From Akkermansiaceae bacterium UBA6138 (GTDB lineage: Bacteria > Verrucomicrobiota > Verrucomicrobiia > Verrucomicrobiales > DEV007): a DNA stretch of 64,000 nucleotides. The DNA lies in the NCBI GenBank assembly GCA_002422425.1, contig DIVG01000029.1, positions 110,470-174,469 of the forward strand, in the 5' to 3' direction. The notes under the pieces are model-generated. The model was not told the origin of the DNA. It made no database searches and saw only the letters and a list, made by a program, of their open reading frames with translations. Both the position numbers and the translations under genes were made by a program. Positions 7,761-17,117 of this stretch are shown piece by piece; the first letter of the stretch is position 1, and each line of letters starts with the position of its first letter.

Positions 7761-9839
7761 ATGATCCATCACCTTTTATCCTTCCGCTCGTTCACGATGA
7801 GCATCGCGATCTTGGCGATCTCCGTCAAACGGGCCGACACATGCTCTGCACAAGAGCCCTCTTCCCCGCCCCCGAACACTCAGGCGGTCATCGCGCATGA
7901 AACGCCCGGGCTGATCCCCGCCGCCTTCGGGGTCCGGACAGATCGCGAGGGGAATTCGTGGAGTGTGGAGCGTGACGGGAATATCGGCCGAATCGGCACG
8001 ACAATGGTCAACAGCGGTCTCGCCCTGAGCGTGAATGATGAAAAGTTTGCCGGTTTCCAGCCGATGATGACGGCGGACGGAGCCGAGTTTGTCTTCCAGG
8101 GAGCGCCCTTCGCCCAGCTCCCCGGGTTGCAGGCGCAGCGGAGGGTACGCGTGCTTGACCGCAGCGGAGGACTTCGCTATGCGGAGCTCTTTTACAACGG
8201 TTCGACTAACCCGATGGAGTTCTCAATCGGGCTCATGACCCATTTTTCGGGGAATTATCAGACCTTTTTGAGCGACCGTGGGCGAAGCGAACCCTTCATC
8301 CTGGGCCAATCCGAGTCCGGGATCATCGTCATGCCCGGGGCTTCGCAATCGACCCGGGCTTTTCTCTTCACGCTGGCGGATCCCGGCGCCGGGGTGAAAC
8401 CAACGATATCCTCCCAGAATCGTTACGGACTCACCTTTCGTTATCAGATCAGGCTCGCCCCGGGAGAAACGGCTGTCATTGTCCACCACGTCACTCAGGT
8501 TGTGATACCGCAAAGCTTTGATCGCCCCGCCCTCGTCTCCCTGACACGCCCTCACGCTCTCCGGAGTCTGCGCTACACGTTTGACGACGACTGGACTGAC
8601 GCCGTTGTTAACTGCAGCGCCGAAAGCGCCGGATCGGCGCGCGAAGCCCTCCTGAAAGGCGGCCCGTCCTCTCTAGGCCTCGTCCCCGGCGCTATCGATA
8701 CTCTCGCTATCGGCGACGTGACGAGACTTTTCGGGCGAGCGGAAGGTGGCCCTGTCCATCTGAAAGGACGCTACGGTGAAATCCGAATCGCCTTGGAAAA
8801 TGTTGCCGCGATCTCCGGCGAAGGAAACAGCAGCCGCCGCGAGGCGAGAGTTTTTCTTAAAGATGGCCAGGTATTTGCCGGAGCAATGACCGCCCCGGAC
8901 CTCTCGTTTGTTCAGACGGGCGGCGCCCGTCTTAGTCTTGACCCGGCCACCCTTGACCGGCTCGTTCTCGCCGACAGGGGCGAGGGCAGGGACTGGACCA
9001 CCGACTCGCTCGCGCTGGTTGAGACCTATGGAGGAGACCGCATCAAAATTCGTGATCTTGCCGCTTTCACCCTGAATCTGGCCACTTCCTGGGGTGCGCT
9101 TCCGGTCTCGCTCGATACGCTTGATTGGCTGCGACAGGTCGAGGGGCAGATGGGATGCCGAGTGAAATTAAAGGATGGCACCACCGTAATCGGCTTTCCA
9201 GAGGACGAGGAAATCTCAATCGGCGAAACGGATTTGGGATCGATATCAATAAACAGGAGGGAGTTAATGAGCATTTTTACGCCTCATTCCTCCTCTTTTT
9301 CTCCGAGTGCCTCGCCAGCCCCCATTGAAACGGTAACTCGCGTCATGGGAGGACAGGAGCTCGTTGGATCGTTATTGGACACAAATCTGCCAGTCATCAC
9401 CGAAGGTAATCGACTAGAGATGAATACCTCTGAAATTCGAAAAATCCGACGCCTTGAGGCCACTACCGGAGAACTCCCGGTCATCGCGGCGGAATCGCCG
9501 ACCTTCGCTTTCGAGCGCTGGGATGGGGGAAAAGTCACCGGATACCTTGGCCTCGACTTTCTCTCCATCGAGGTGGAAGGGCGAAACTGGCTGGTGCCTT
9601 CCCGCGAAGTTGCTGAAATCGAAGCGGCATCCCCGCTTCTGACGCCCGATTCCCTCGAAAAAATCAAGGCCCTGATCGTTCAGCTTGCTGACGATGACTG
9701 GGCCGCCCGGGAAGAGGCAACCCGGGACCTCGGCGCATTTGGCTACCTTGCGAGACCTGTCCTGCAACGTGAACTTGGCACAACGAAGGACCCCGAAGTG
9801 GCACGTCGCATCGGGAAAGTGCTGGCCGACCTCAACTGA
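7761..9839 (+). CDS. secreted repeat-module protein B, paralogue of the preceding gene
   Basis: Up to 692 residues; the ATG at 7797 (MSIAILAISV) is an alternative start, and either gives a hydrophobic N-terminus ending before CSAQEP. The body repeats the beta module of its upstream paralogue at least four times: FLKDGQVFAG with LSLDPATLDRL, KLKDGTTVIG with ISINRRELMSI, GGQELVGSL, and DGGKVTGYLGLDFLSI. The last ~50 residues (VQLADDDWAAREEATRDLG onward, ending EVARRIGKVLADL) match the short HEAT-like tail common in Planctomycetes and Verrucomicrobia proteins, where a 'DDD(F/W)xxRExAxxxL' helix pair precedes a 'PEVxRRxxxxL' helix. Starts 3 bases after the previous stop, so co-transcribed. Function unknown. 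Confidence 0.85.
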   Translation: MIHHLLSFRSFTMSIAILAISVKRADTCSAQEPSSPPPNTQAVIAHETPGLIPAAFGVRTDREGNSWSVERDGNIGRIGTTMVNSGLALSVNDEKFAGFQPMMTADGAEFVFQGAPFAQLPGLQAQRRVRVLDRSGGLRYAELFYNGSTNPMEFSIGLMTHFSGNYQTFLSDRGRSEPFILGQSESGIIVMPGASQSTRAFLFTLADPGAGVKPTISSQNRYGLTFRYQIRLAPGETAVIVHHVTQVVIPQSFDRPALVSLTRPHALRSLRYTFDDDWTDAVVNCSAESAGSAREALLKGGPSSLGLVPGAIDTLAIGDVTRLFGRAEGGPVHLKGRYGEIRIALENVAAISGEGNSSRREARVFLKDGQVFAGAMTAPDLSFVQTGGARLSLDPATLDRLVLADRGEGRDWTTDSLALVETYGGDRIKIRDLAAFTLNLATSWGALPVSLDTLDWLRQVEGQMGCRVKLKDGTTVIGFPEDEEISIGETDLGSISINRRELMSIFTPHSSSFSPSASPAPIETVTRVMGGQELVGSLLDTNLPVITEGNRLEMNTSEIRKIRRLEATTGELPVIAAESPTFAFERWDGGKVTGYLGLDFLSIEVEGRNWLVPSREVAEIEAASPLLTPDSLEKIKALIVQLADDDWAAREEATRDLGAFGYLARPVLQRELGTTKDPEVARRIGKVLADLN

Positions 9840-9864
9840 TCCCGCGTAACCCTTTCTGTATTTC

Positions 9865-11832
9865 TTGGAAACTGCCTCTCATTCTTCTGACTACCCGGGT
9901 GCCGTGCGGCAGGTGAGATCCCGTCTCGCGCTGGTGCGCTTTGCCGACGGGCTCCGCCGCACCCATTTTGCCATCGGTATTTTTGCGCTCATCGTTGTTG
10001 CTTACCTGCGTCTTGGAGCGGATTGGCGCTCGGGGGATGCCTTTATCGTCCTCGGGATCATTGGCTGCTGGCTTGCGGGGGCATGGATCCGTGCACTCCT
10101 AGGCCTGCCGGAAAACATGACCGCCCTGCTGCTGCTTGACCGGCGGGGAAACTGGAAAGATTGCTTTTCATCCGCATGGGAGTTTCTGCAAGACCCGGCA
10201 CCATCCGCCGCCAGGACGCTCCATCTTGAGTATGCCGCAGCACGACTTCCCGCAGCCGTAAAGGCGCTGCCTTTGGTTTTTCCGCTTCCCTCTCTGAAGT
10301 GGGTTTGGGTCGCTCCTCTCATGGCGACCCTCTTCGCTATGAGTCCCTGGCTTCGCACCACGCCCGACTCCCGTGACCTTGAACTCACCGAAGGCATGAA
10401 AGATGCCGCCGCGTTGCAGGCGGAGGAGCTGCGTCGCGAAGCCGCGCGCCTCCGTGACCTCTCAGCCCTGACGGTAGAGCAAAAAAAACAAATCGAAGCT
10501 CTCGGTATCGATGTCGATGCCGTGGCGGAAAAGCTGGCCGATCCGAACGGGCTCACTACCGGGGAGATGCTGGAGTCGCTCGAGGGCCAGGCTCGGGAGG
10601 CAGCAAAACTTGCCGAGTCCCTCGGACTCTTTCCCGACGGATGGGCTTCGGAAGCGCTGATCGAAGCGATGAGTCAGCAGCCGGATACGGCTGATCTCAG
10701 CCTGTTTATCCGCGATAAAGCGGCGGCCCCGGCCGCCACCGAGGCAATGCGTCTGCACGCTCTGCTGGACGACGGAGGGATCACAGACGAAACGCAGGAA
10801 CGCATAACCCGCTCCCTGGAGTCCATTATGCGGGAGGCGAATGACAACGACCGCAGCCGCCCCGTCGGGGAACGCTTCGGAAACGCCTCTCTCAAAATGA
10901 GCAGTGCCCAGCCGAAACCGGCGGCGAGGGAGTTCGAGGAATTGTCCCGATTTTTTCGGGATGCCGCCGGCCGGGAGGAAGCCGTTCAGAAATTAAAGAG
11001 GCTCGCCGAAGTGCTGCGGGAAGCCGGGAGCGAAATTAGCGGCAGTGAGTTGGCGAAGATGGAGCCTATCGCCGCCACGGCCGGGACGGGTCCGAACCCT
11101 TCCGATGGCCTTCGATCTCTCGATGCGGAAGGTCCTGGCGACAACTCCAGGGGCCTGGCGGCACCGGGAATCACTCCCGAAGGGGGCGAAGAATCCCGGG
11201 AAATTCCGCTCGCCGCCGCGCCGCCGACCGGAGCGCTCGATAGTCAGAAAGTTCCTGTCCCCGGGGCAGCCCCGGGCGAGGGTGCCGAAGGCGGGATGGG
11301 CAGTGAAGCTGACAAGGGTGAGCAGGCGTTCTCCGCACCGGTCCCGGGAGAACCGCCCGCAGACGGCAAATCCGGTTCGGCACTCGGCATGAGTAATCAA
11401 TCACAGAAAGGGGAAGGCGAAGGCGGCATGCTAAGCGCTCCGGTACCCGGTATGGATCCCGGTCAGTCGGCCCCCGGTGCCGGCTTGAGCTTAGGGGCAG
11501 GGGCCTCGGCCCAGTCGGGCAAAGGAGGTGACCAGGCCGGGACAGGCTCGGCTGAAATGACTGAAGAGACCGCTGCCGAAGCACTGAAGGCGACCGGTGA
11601 CTCCCGGGTGGCTGCTCGTGCCGGAGCCGAGGGAGAGTCCGTCTTGAAGAGCATCGAAGGAGAGGCAAGGACGGAAAAGGCTGCTCGAACCCGTCGGGAA
11701 ATCGCGACTGACTTTATCGCGGTGGAAGAGCAGGCACTCGATGACCAGGCGCTCCCGCTCTCACGGAGACAGCACGTCCTGCGCTATTTTTCCGCGATTC
11801 GGCGGCAATTTGAAAAGGACGGGGAAGAGTAG
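9865..11832 (+). CDS. membrane coiled-coil protein with Gly/Ala/Pro-rich linker
   Basis: About 655 residues from a TTG at 9865; the start is uncertain and GTG codons shortly downstream are possible. Two or three membrane segments lie in the first ~165 residues (HFAIGIFALIVVAYL, AFIVLGIIGCWLAGAW, VWVAPLMATLFAM). A charged coiled coil follows (residues ~175-390, EELRREAARLRDL onward), then ~150 residues of low complexity with recurring APVPG, KGEG and GxGxG motifs, and a final helical stretch (KAARTRREIATDFIAVEEQ). The arrangement resembles DUF4175-like membrane proteins that accompany MoxR and vWA genes, without a firm family match. It lies between the repeat-module pair and moxR, and is likely anchored in the inner membrane with a long periplasmic or cytoplasmic tail. 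Confidence 0.8.
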   Translation: METASHSSDYPGAVRQVRSRLALVRFADGLRRTHFAIGIFALIVVAYLRLGADWRSGDAFIVLGIIGCWLAGAWIRALLGLPENMTALLLLDRRGNWKDCFSSAWEFLQDPAPSAARTLHLEYAAARLPAAVKALPLVFPLPSLKWVWVAPLMATLFAMSPWLRTTPDSRDLELTEGMKDAAALQAEELRREAARLRDLSALTVEQKKQIEALGIDVDAVAEKLADPNGLTTGEMLESLEGQAREAAKLAESLGLFPDGWASEALIEAMSQQPDTADLSLFIRDKAAAPAATEAMRLHALLDDGGITDETQERITRSLESIMREANDNDRSRPVGERFGNASLKMSSAQPKPAAREFEELSRFFRDAAGREEAVQKLKRLAEVLREAGSEISGSELAKMEPIAATAGTGPNPSDGLRSLDAEGPGDNSRGLAAPGITPEGGEESREIPLAAAPPTGALDSQKVPVPGAAPGEGAEGGMGSEADKGEQAFSAPVPGEPPADGKSGSALGMSNQSQKGEGEGGMLSAPVPGMDPGQSAPGAGLSLGAGASAQSGKGGDQAGTGSAEMTEETAAEALKATGDSRVAARAGAEGESVLKSIEGEARTEKAARTRREIATDFIAVEEQALDDQALPLSRRQHVLRYFSAIRRQFEKDGEE

Positions 11833-11896
11833 ACTCCTGCCTTCCTCCCCGGGATTGATTTCGAGCGCGACACGACGATTGATTGAAGTACTTTAT

Positions 11897-12901
11897 ATGA
11901 GAAACAGCCACGAACTCGGACAGGATCTGGAGCGATTCAGAGACAGGTTTCACTCCCTGAAGACAGAAATCCAGAAAGCCATTGTCGGATACGATGAGCT
12001 TCTCACGGACACCCTCGTGGCGGTCTTTGCCAGAGGGCACATCCTTCTCGAAGGGGTTCCCGGACTCGGTAAGACCTTCCTCGTTCAGACACTTTCGCAA
12101 GTGCTCGGCCTGACCCCGGGGCGCATTCAGTGCACGCCCGACCTGATGCCTGCGGATATCCTCGGCACTCACATTGTAAACGAGAACGAAGAGGGACGCA
12201 GGGTCATGCATTTCGAAAAGGGACCGGTCTTTGCCAATCTCGTCCTCGTCGATGAAGTCAACCGGGCGACTCCGAAAACGCAGGCAGCCCTGCTTGAAGT
12301 GATGCAGGAAGGGGCGGTTACTGCCGGCGGCGAGACAATGCCCCTGCCCAAACCCTTCTTTGTTATGGCGACACAGAACCCGATGGAGATGGAGGGCACC
12401 TACCCGCTGCCGGAAGCTCAGGCCGACCGTTTCCTTTTCAAGCTGCGCGTTCCCTTTCCGGACCGTGCCACCCTCGTCGAGATCTCGCGCCGGACAGCCT
12501 CCTTCGACATGCCCGAACTCTCCCGCATCCTCAATGGGGAGGAGTTGATCACTTTCCAAAAAATCGTCTCGGAAGTGCCCGTGGCCGATCACGTTAACGA
12601 ATACGCCGCGCGCATCGTCCTTGCAACCCACCCGGGGGACGAGGGCCAGACGGCGAGTGTCGCCAAATACGTCAGTTATGGGGCCAGCCCTCGCGGGATG
12701 CAGTCTCTCATCCGCGGCGCACGCATCCACTGCGCGCTCGACGGGCGCACCGCCGTCTCGGTTGAGGACGTAAAACGAGTCGCCCTCCCGGCCTTGCGTC
12801 ATCGCGTGATTCTGAACTTCCAGGGAGAGGCCGAATCGAAGAGTGTCGATCTGCTCGTGCAGGAAGTTATCGACAGCATTTCCCCGACTGGTCCGGCCTG
12901 A
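11897..12901 (+). CDS. MoxR family AAA+ ATPase
   Basis: A 334-residue protein with the full MoxR layout: Walker A GVPGLGKT at 53-60, Walker B LVLVDEVNR with Asp119-Glu120, the MATQNPMEMEGTYPLPEAQADRF segment, and the C-terminal lid with YGASPRGMQSL. MoxR ATPases act as chaperones that mature or insert metal cofactors into partner proteins, often via vWA domains. Here the partners are probably the DUF58 and vWA proteins encoded downstream. The ATG at 11897 fits the family; the longer in-frame extension overlaps the preceding gene. The stop TGA shares its last base with the next ATG (TGATG), so translation is coupled. Confidence 0.96.
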   Translation: MRNSHELGQDLERFRDRFHSLKTEIQKAIVGYDELLTDTLVAVFARGHILLEGVPGLGKTFLVQTLSQVLGLTPGRIQCTPDLMPADILGTHIVNENEEGRRVMHFEKGPVFANLVLVDEVNRATPKTQAALLEVMQEGAVTAGGETMPLPKPFFVMATQNPMEMEGTYPLPEAQADRFLFKLRVPFPDRATLVEISRRTASFDMPELSRILNGEELITFQKIVSEVPVADHVNEYAARIVLATHPGDEGQTASVAKYVSYGASPRGMQSLIRGARIHCALDGRTAVSVEDVKRVALPALRHRVILNFQGEAESKSVDLLVQEVIDSISPTGPA

Positions 12902-15900
12902 TGAAAAAAGCACTGACGAACTGCCGACAAGAGATACGACAGGGGTGGCTCTGTCTTCTCGTCGCGTTCGCCGGTTTGCCGTTCGCGACGGGGCAGGAGC
13001 TCACGGAAGAACAGTTTATCGCCAGCTCGCTCCGCGATCGAACCGCCCTGCACTATGACCCGCTCCTCGACCCCCCCCTTGAATCCCTCATTAAGCTCTA
13101 TCGCGCGTCCGAGCGGGTTGATGAGCTCATTGGTCTCTACCGCAGTCATGTAGGGCAGTATCCCGAAGATGCCGGAGCCAAGACCGTGCTCATCCGGATC
13201 CTGCGCCGGGTGGATCGAGCCGGAGCCGAGGAAATGATCGCCGCCGCAGTCCCTTTGCATCCGGATTTCGCCCCGCTGCAGTATATCCTGTTCCGCTTCC
13301 TTGAAGAGCGCGGGGACAGCAGGGCAACGGAGGCACTCTCCCGCGCGATCGATCTTGAAACAAATCCCGCCCGCCGTAGCGATTGGCTTGAGCAACTACT
13401 GCAATTGTCGGAGGCCGAGTCCGCCCGCTCGCTTGCCGACCTGCAGTTCAACAAGCTCCTCGCTCTCGAAAATCAGTCTGCCGAAAGTTTTCTCGCTCTC
13501 GCCAGGCTGATGCAGCGCTATCAGTTCTGGGAGCTCAGCCTCAGGGCACTGAACAAGGCCAAAGCGGCACGCCCGGATCCCGAGGCGCTCGTGGAAGCGG
13601 ACGTCATGCTTGCGGGAGCTCAGGCCCAGTTGGGAAATCGGATTGATGCCGGGCGTATGCTCGACGCTCTTTTAAAACGCCTTTCTGCGGATCATTGGAG
13701 AAGGCGCGAAATAGTCAGCCTGCGGGTTAGCGTGCTCGCCACTGACACGGAGCGCGAAGAAATGCTCGAAATACTGAAAACGGCCTATCTCAACAATCCC
13801 CGCGTTGAAATCTCTGTCCTCGACTACGTCGATATGCTGGCCGCTTCGGAGCGGCAAACCGAAGCGGTCAAGGTCATTCTTGCGGCCCTCGCCGAATCGC
13901 CCGGTTCCCGCCTGACCGAAAGCCGGGCGCTTGAGTTGCTCGAAACAGCGCCCGATCCCGCTGCCTATGTGACGCTTCTTGAGCAGCGCCTCGAACTCGC
14001 TCCAGATCGGTCCGATCTGCGTTTTCGCCTCATTAAAGCTTATTACGCGGCCGGGCGTGACGCCGATGCCGCGCAGGATTTCAAAACGCTGGTCGCCGGG
14101 GTAGCTCCCAATGAAGTGTCGGCACGACTTCTTGAATTGCAGCGTTACCTCCGGTCGATTGACCGGATCGACGCGGCGGCACCTTATCTCGAGAACTATG
14201 TGCGCAGCCACCCGACCCGCCTCGACATCGCCCGCGAGCTTGCCGAGGTATATGCCGAAAGTCAGGCCCTGGCGGAAATTGATGGCCTTGTGAGGAGTCT
14301 AAACACGTCTGAAGCAGATGCTTCAGGGGTGATCGACCTTGCAGAATTTCTCATCAGCCGTGACTTCTTCATACCGGCCCGCGTTCTTGTGACCTCAAAA
14401 CTGGGGCTCGAACCAAAACAGTTTGAGCTTGGACTGCTTTTGATCGAGATCCTCGGAAAGACGGGAGACAGTGCCGGCGCGGACCGACAGATTGCTTCAA
14501 GCCGCGAGCTTGCCGACACGGCACCACGCTACGCTCGCTGGCTTGAGGAAGCCGTCGCGGCACACCGCCGCCTTGAGACGCTTGCCGGATTCTTCGACTC
14601 GGAGCAAAACCGGTTTTCCTTCGCCGAGAACGATTGGTCGGCGGATAAGATCGAGAAATTTCTCATTCTTTGCGAAGTGGGAAAACAACAGCTCTTCAGC
14701 GATCGCGTCGCGCGCGGTATCCGCGAGCGGCTCGCCCAGCCTGGAATCGCCGCGCAGTTGCGGATGAGACTGCGGAACTTCCTCGTCGGCGTATTGGAGA
14801 ACGATCCCGAGGCGGCGGGTGAGGTCGAAGGGCAGTTGAAGCTGCTCGCCGCTGAGGACCCCGCCAACCGCCCTGAATACGAACTCCGGCGAGCTCTCGT
14901 TTATCATCGCAACCAACGAGTCGATCTTGCTCAAAAGCTCGTTGCGGGAATCGATCTCACCGAAATAAGCTCCGCGCAGCTCTTGCGCGACGCAGTCGAG
15001 ATCCTCATCGATTATGGATTTCTCAAGGAGGCGGATTCCGCCCTTGGAGCGATCAATCGGCTGGAACCTCGCGATCTTCTGAGCTGGGAGAGACGGCTCC
15101 TCGTTCTTGTGACACTGCGGCAGGAGACAGTCTTCCGCAGCGTGATCCGCAGCCTGCGCAGCGGCGATGCGGGAATCACACTCAGAGAACTCTCCAACCG
15201 CTCTCTTGATGAACATCTCAGCGGGTCTTACTGGCGCTCAATTTCCGCACTCATGGCATCGGGAGAGTTGCAGCTCGAAGAAGTTCTGCCTCTGCTTGCG
15301 TCAGCGGAGCGCGAGGATCTCACGAGCGGCTCACGGCTCTGGGCTGAATGGACTCGCGCCCTGGTCCTCACCCGGCTCGGGCGCGATGAGGAGGCGGGGG
15401 AGGCGATTAGTCGTTTCAGTGAACTTGCCAGGGTAGAGAAAGTGGCGGCGGTGAACTTTCCCGACGGTCTCGTCCTCTCGGTCGATGCCGCCTCGGATTT
15501 CCTCACCCCGCGAACCGCCTCCGAGTCCTCCGGCAGAAGCTTAACCGCCGATTTTCTCATCGATCAACCGGTGATGCGCTGGGCTTTCGAGCTGCCCGGC
15601 ATCTCACGCATTGTCTTTGTCGGACACGCAGGCACTGCCGTTGTCATTTTTGATGACACCGACTCCGTCCACGTCATCGACACCGTCACGGGAAAATTGG
15701 CCTGGCGGAAATTCTACGGGGAGCAGACAGGGCTAAGAGCATCGCGCCGCCCCGCTGCCTTCGATGAAGTTCCCGTCCCCGGATTCCTGAGTGGATCCAT
15801 TGACGAAGAGGACAAGAGCGGCAAAGCTCCCCGGTCGTTTGCGCTCAACTCCGACCGCTTTTTCCTGGTGCGTGGGGATGCGTTCTGCGCCTTTGCCGTG

Positions 15901-17109
15901 GCCGATGGGACACTTATCTGGAGCGCGCCGCTGACGAATCCTCCCGGGAAAGAGGGTCATTCTGCAGACGGGGCCAGTCGTCCTCCGATCAGTTTTGTCG
16001 TGGAAGCCGAAAAGGCCGTCGTGTTTAACCCGGCGACGCAACTCCTGACCTGCCTCGAAACGGCTTCCGGCAAACTCCTCTGGACGACTAAAATCGGCGG
16101 GGAGATGAGAGGGGAGACCGGCGGAATGTTCTCGTTGAACACCGGGCTCACGCTTCGCGAGGGGCATGTCTTCGTCTACGGGCAGGATTCAGCGATCGTT
16201 GAAGCGGGTTCAGGCAAGGTGGTCTGGAGTTTCAGCGGAGAAGAAACGGCGGTTTTCCCCCTCGTCCTGCGCGAATCGCGTGACGAGCCGGTCGAGTCTG
16301 CGGGGGCCTTGACAAACACGCCTCCGATCACGGGCAAGGCGGTGCCTCCGGATCCTGTTAGCTCCCTTCGGCAAGCAACCCTCTATGACTTTCAGTCGAA
16401 AAGCGACCCCGGCGGTATCAATCCCCCGGCTTTTCTTTCCGCTCCCTCGGCCCTGGTCGGCCCCGGGGTTTTCTGGGCAAGGGAACGCCTCCGTCGCGAC
16501 GATGCCAGCTATGCGGACATTGCGGAAGGCTATCTCATGCTCATGCAGGGAGGTAAGGTAAGGCGCATCTCGACCCGTCTCCCTCTTGCCTCGAGGGAAC
16601 TTCCCTCGGGAGGATCCTACCTGGGACAAACCGGGAACCATGCCTGGTTCCTCGATGGCGAATCCCTTCACCACGTCGATTTTTTCAGGGAGAGGGCCTC
16701 CCAGCTGGTCATTCGGGACCTTGGAGACCCCGCTACCGTTCGAGGAACGATCGTCGGAAACCAACTGGTGGTCCGGGGGAACCGGTCACTCAAGGTCATC
16801 AACGCCCGCACCGGGCAGCTGATCGGAGAGGCACCCCTGCCGGCCAGGCTCATTGAATATCTCAACCACTCCGGGCTAGACGTGCCGGATTCGGCAGGGG
16901 CGAGGGCGGTCTGGCAGGGAAGAATCTACCGCGAGGGACAAGGTTACCCGGGCTATTGCCTTCCCGTTACGGATCTCGTGAGCGGCAGCCGATACTTCAC
17001 GACCTTCGGCAATCGCACGCTCGTCTGCCTTGAAGCCCGTCCCACGGGCGAAGCGGGGTCCGCCAGGCTCCTCCCTGCTGTGTCGACCGCCCTCTCCCCG
17101 TCCCGTTAA
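12901..17109 (+). CDS. giant periplasmic TPR and PQQ-like beta-propeller protein
   Basis: A 1402-residue protein with a signal peptide (CLLVAFAGLPFATGQE). Residues ~40-850 are helical repeats of TPR type, with many A-x-x-x-x-x-A-L pairs and spacer loops such as 'NPRVEISVLDYVDMLAASERQTEA'-like units. From about residue 880 the sequence changes to beta-propeller blades with PQQ-like repeats: VIDTVTGKLAWRKF, FAVADGTLIWSAPL, LETASGKLLWTTKI, VEAGSGKVVWSF and INARTGQLIGEAPL. No quinone-binding or catalytic residues stand out, so it is best seen as a large interaction scaffold. It starts within the stop codon of moxR and ends 8 bases before the DUF58 gene, placing it inside the operon. Confidence 0.88.
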   Translation: MKKALTNCRQEIRQGWLCLLVAFAGLPFATGQELTEEQFIASSLRDRTALHYDPLLDPPLESLIKLYRASERVDELIGLYRSHVGQYPEDAGAKTVLIRILRRVDRAGAEEMIAAAVPLHPDFAPLQYILFRFLEERGDSRATEALSRAIDLETNPARRSDWLEQLLQLSEAESARSLADLQFNKLLALENQSAESFLALARLMQRYQFWELSLRALNKAKAARPDPEALVEADVMLAGAQAQLGNRIDAGRMLDALLKRLSADHWRRREIVSLRVSVLATDTEREEMLEILKTAYLNNPRVEISVLDYVDMLAASERQTEAVKVILAALAESPGSRLTESRALELLETAPDPAAYVTLLEQRLELAPDRSDLRFRLIKAYYAAGRDADAAQDFKTLVAGVAPNEVSARLLELQRYLRSIDRIDAAAPYLENYVRSHPTRLDIARELAEVYAESQALAEIDGLVRSLNTSEADASGVIDLAEFLISRDFFIPARVLVTSKLGLEPKQFELGLLLIEILGKTGDSAGADRQIASSRELADTAPRYARWLEEAVAAHRRLETLAGFFDSEQNRFSFAENDWSADKIEKFLILCEVGKQQLFSDRVARGIRERLAQPGIAAQLRMRLRNFLVGVLENDPEAAGEVEGQLKLLAAEDPANRPEYELRRALVYHRNQRVDLAQKLVAGIDLTEISSAQLLRDAVEILIDYGFLKEADSALGAINRLEPRDLLSWERRLLVLVTLRQETVFRSVIRSLRSGDAGITLRELSNRSLDEHLSGSYWRSISALMASGELQLEEVLPLLASAEREDLTSGSRLWAEWTRALVLTRLGRDEEAGEAISRFSELARVEKVAAVNFPDGLVLSVDAASDFLTPRTASESSGRSLTADFLIDQPVMRWAFELPGISRIVFVGHAGTAVVIFDDTDSVHVIDTVTGKLAWRKFYGEQTGLRASRRPAAFDEVPVPGFLSGSIDEEDKSGKAPRSFALNSDRFFLVRGDAFCAFAVADGTLIWSAPLTNPPGKEGHSADGASRPPISFVVEAEKAVVFNPATQLLTCLETASGKLLWTTKIGGEMRGETGGMFSLNTGLTLREGHVFVYGQDSAIVEAGSGKVVWSFSGEETAVFPLVLRESRDEPVESAGALTNTPPITGKAVPPDPVSSLRQATLYDFQSKSDPGGINPPAFLSAPSALVGPGVFWARERLRRDDASYADIAEGYLMLMQGGKVRRISTRLPLASRELPSGGSYLGQTGNHAWFLDGESLHHVDFFRERASQLVIRDLGDPATVRGTIVGNQLVVRGNRSLKVINARTGQLIGEAPLPARLIEYLNHSGLDVPDSAGARAVWQGRIYREGQGYPGYCLPVTDLVSGSRYFTTFGNRTLVCLEARPTGEAGSARLLPAVSTALSPSR

Positions 17110-17117
17110 GCTTCTCC

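Noticed and set aside
11714..12913. 399-codon minus-strand frame over moxR
   Set aside because: The plus strand carries a complete MoxR sequence with all motifs; the reverse product is unrelated to any family I know.
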